Origin: Acidimicrobiaceae bacterium
GTDB lineage: Bacteria; Actinomycetota; Acidimicrobiia; Acidimicrobiales; RAAP-2
Assembly: GCA_003158855.1 (NCBI GenBank)
Contig: PMLJ01000038.1
Location: 1-64,000, forward strand
Reading direction: 5' to 3'
DNA length: 64,000 nucleotides
Below the pieces are notes generated by a model, which had not been told where the DNA came from, did not search any database, and was given only the letters and a program-made list of their open reading frames with translations. Both the position numbers and the translations under genes were made by a program. Shown here one piece after another: positions 63,295-64,000 of the stretch (position 1 is the first letter of the stretch; every line of letters starts with the position of its first letter).

Positions 63295-64000
63295 CCCTCA
63301 TCGCGATAGCCACCTGCACCGGCGAGAACGTCGATCCCGACACCCCTCTGCTGCTGCGCGCCCTCGCCAACGAGGGCATCGACGCGCAGCTCGCGGTCTG
63401 GGACGACCCGAGCGTGAGGTGGGACGAGTTCGAGCTCACGGTCATCCGTTCCACCTGGGACTACGCCTCGAAGCACCTGAGCTACCTGGAGTGGGCGAAG
63501 GGCGTGGCGCGGCTCTACAACCCCTACGAGGTCGTGCGCTACTCGCTCGACAAGCACTACCTGGGCGACATCGCGACGCGCGGGCATCGCGTGGTCTCCT
63601 CCTTCTTCGCGGACGTGGGCGTGGACCCCACGTTCCCCGACGGCGACTTCGTCGTCAAGCCGAGCGTCGGCGCGGGCTCCATCGAGGCCGCGCGCTACAG
63701 GGCCTACGAGACCGAGGGCGCGCGCGGGCACGTCCACCGTCTCCACGACATGGGCCGCGACGTCGTCATCCAGCCCTACGTCTCGTCGGTCGACGAGATG
63801 GGCGAGCGCGCGATCATCTTCATCGACGGCGAATTCTCCCACGCCATGACCAAGGGCGCGATGCTGAACGTCGAGGAACACGACCGCAACGCGCTCTATC
63901 GCTGGGAGCGCATGTCGGTGGCGAAGGCGGAGCCCGACGCGGTCGCGCTCGCCGAGGAGATACTCGCGGGGCTCGGCTTCGGGAGGCTTCTCTACGCGCG
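63291..64000 (+). CDS. ATP-grasp protein, cut by the window end
   Basis: ATG 63291 overlaps the nuoN stop (ATGA) and the frame stays open to the last base, giving 236 codons. The N-terminal part (LLLRALANEGIDAQLAVWDD, TVIRSTWDY) and the grasp part (FVVKPSVGAGSIEAARY, VVIQPYVSSVDEMGERAIIFIDGEFSHAMTKGAML) resemble the glutathione-synthetase-like ATP-grasp proteins that join an acid to an amine. The C-terminal catalytic end is missing, so the substrate is unknown. Overlap with nuoN means it is probably made with complex I. Confidence 0.8.
   Translation, partial: MTLIAIATCTGENVDPDTPLLLRALANEGIDAQLAVWDDPSVRWDEFELTVIRSTWDYASKHLSYLEWAKGVARLYNPYEVVRYSLDKHYLGDIATRGHRVVSSFFADVGVDPTFPDGDFVVKPSVGAGSIEAARYRAYETEGARGHVHRLHDMGRDVVIQPYVSSVDEMGERAIIFIDGEFSHAMTKGAMLNVEEHDRNALYRWERMSVAKAEPDAVALAEEILAGLGFGRLLYA

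Overview
The window looks like chromosomal DNA of a high-GC actinobacterium, most likely of the Acidimicrobiia type. This rests on the gene content: MshA (mycothiol synthesis), nickel superoxide dismutase with its SodX peptidase, a Rex-HemA-HemC-HemD-HemB-HemL order, a 14-gene nuo operon beside a geranylgeranyl-reductase-family gene, and Thr-rich secreted proteins with S-C-P-S-A-T-T-C repeats. Species cannot be read from the sequence.

Positions 1-4.4 kb are visibly richer in A+T than the rest. They hold a secreted G1-family (eqolisin-like) peptidase with FN3 and InlB-type repeats, a small element bounded by an inverted repeat that carries one membrane protein, and a secreted CAP-like protein preceded by two tiny overlapping reading frames.

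Positions 4.4-26.1 kb are an integrated conjugative element. In order: a DNA-binding repressor-like protein (minus strand), a ~1.7-kb-residue modular adhesin, its sortase, an NlpC/P60 hydrolase, small and large membrane channel proteins (VirB2-like, VirB6-like), a SCO6880/PrgI-type protein, a ParA/MinD-type ATPase, a membrane-anchored Thr-rich protein, VirB4 and VirD4 ATPases, several small accessory proteins, a pentapeptide-repeat/ArdC-like fusion, a very acidic protein, an excisionase and a tyrosine integrase beside tRNA-Lys(TTT). Most genes overlap by 1-8 bases, so they are probably one translationally coupled operon. I see no relaxase, and no second attachment site; the left end probably lies before the window.

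Positions 26.2-36.3 kb are chromosomal metabolism: a zinc alcohol dehydrogenase, an AidB-type acyl-CoA dehydrogenase, a complete arginine deiminase cluster (antiporter, arcA, arcB, arcC) that makes ATP from arginine, a short zinc-finger protein, and divergent sodN/sodX. Positions 36.3-45.8 kb run on the plus strand: mshA, a YbjN-like gene, proC, rex, then hemA-C-D-B-L, which take glutamyl-tRNA to uroporphyrinogen III, and an unknown membrane protein. Then come efeU and a flavoprotein reductase on the minus strand.

Positions 48.2-63.3 kb are the full nuoABCDEFGHIJKLMN operon for respiratory complex I, tightly overlapping, followed by an ATP-grasp gene that overlaps nuoN and runs off the window.
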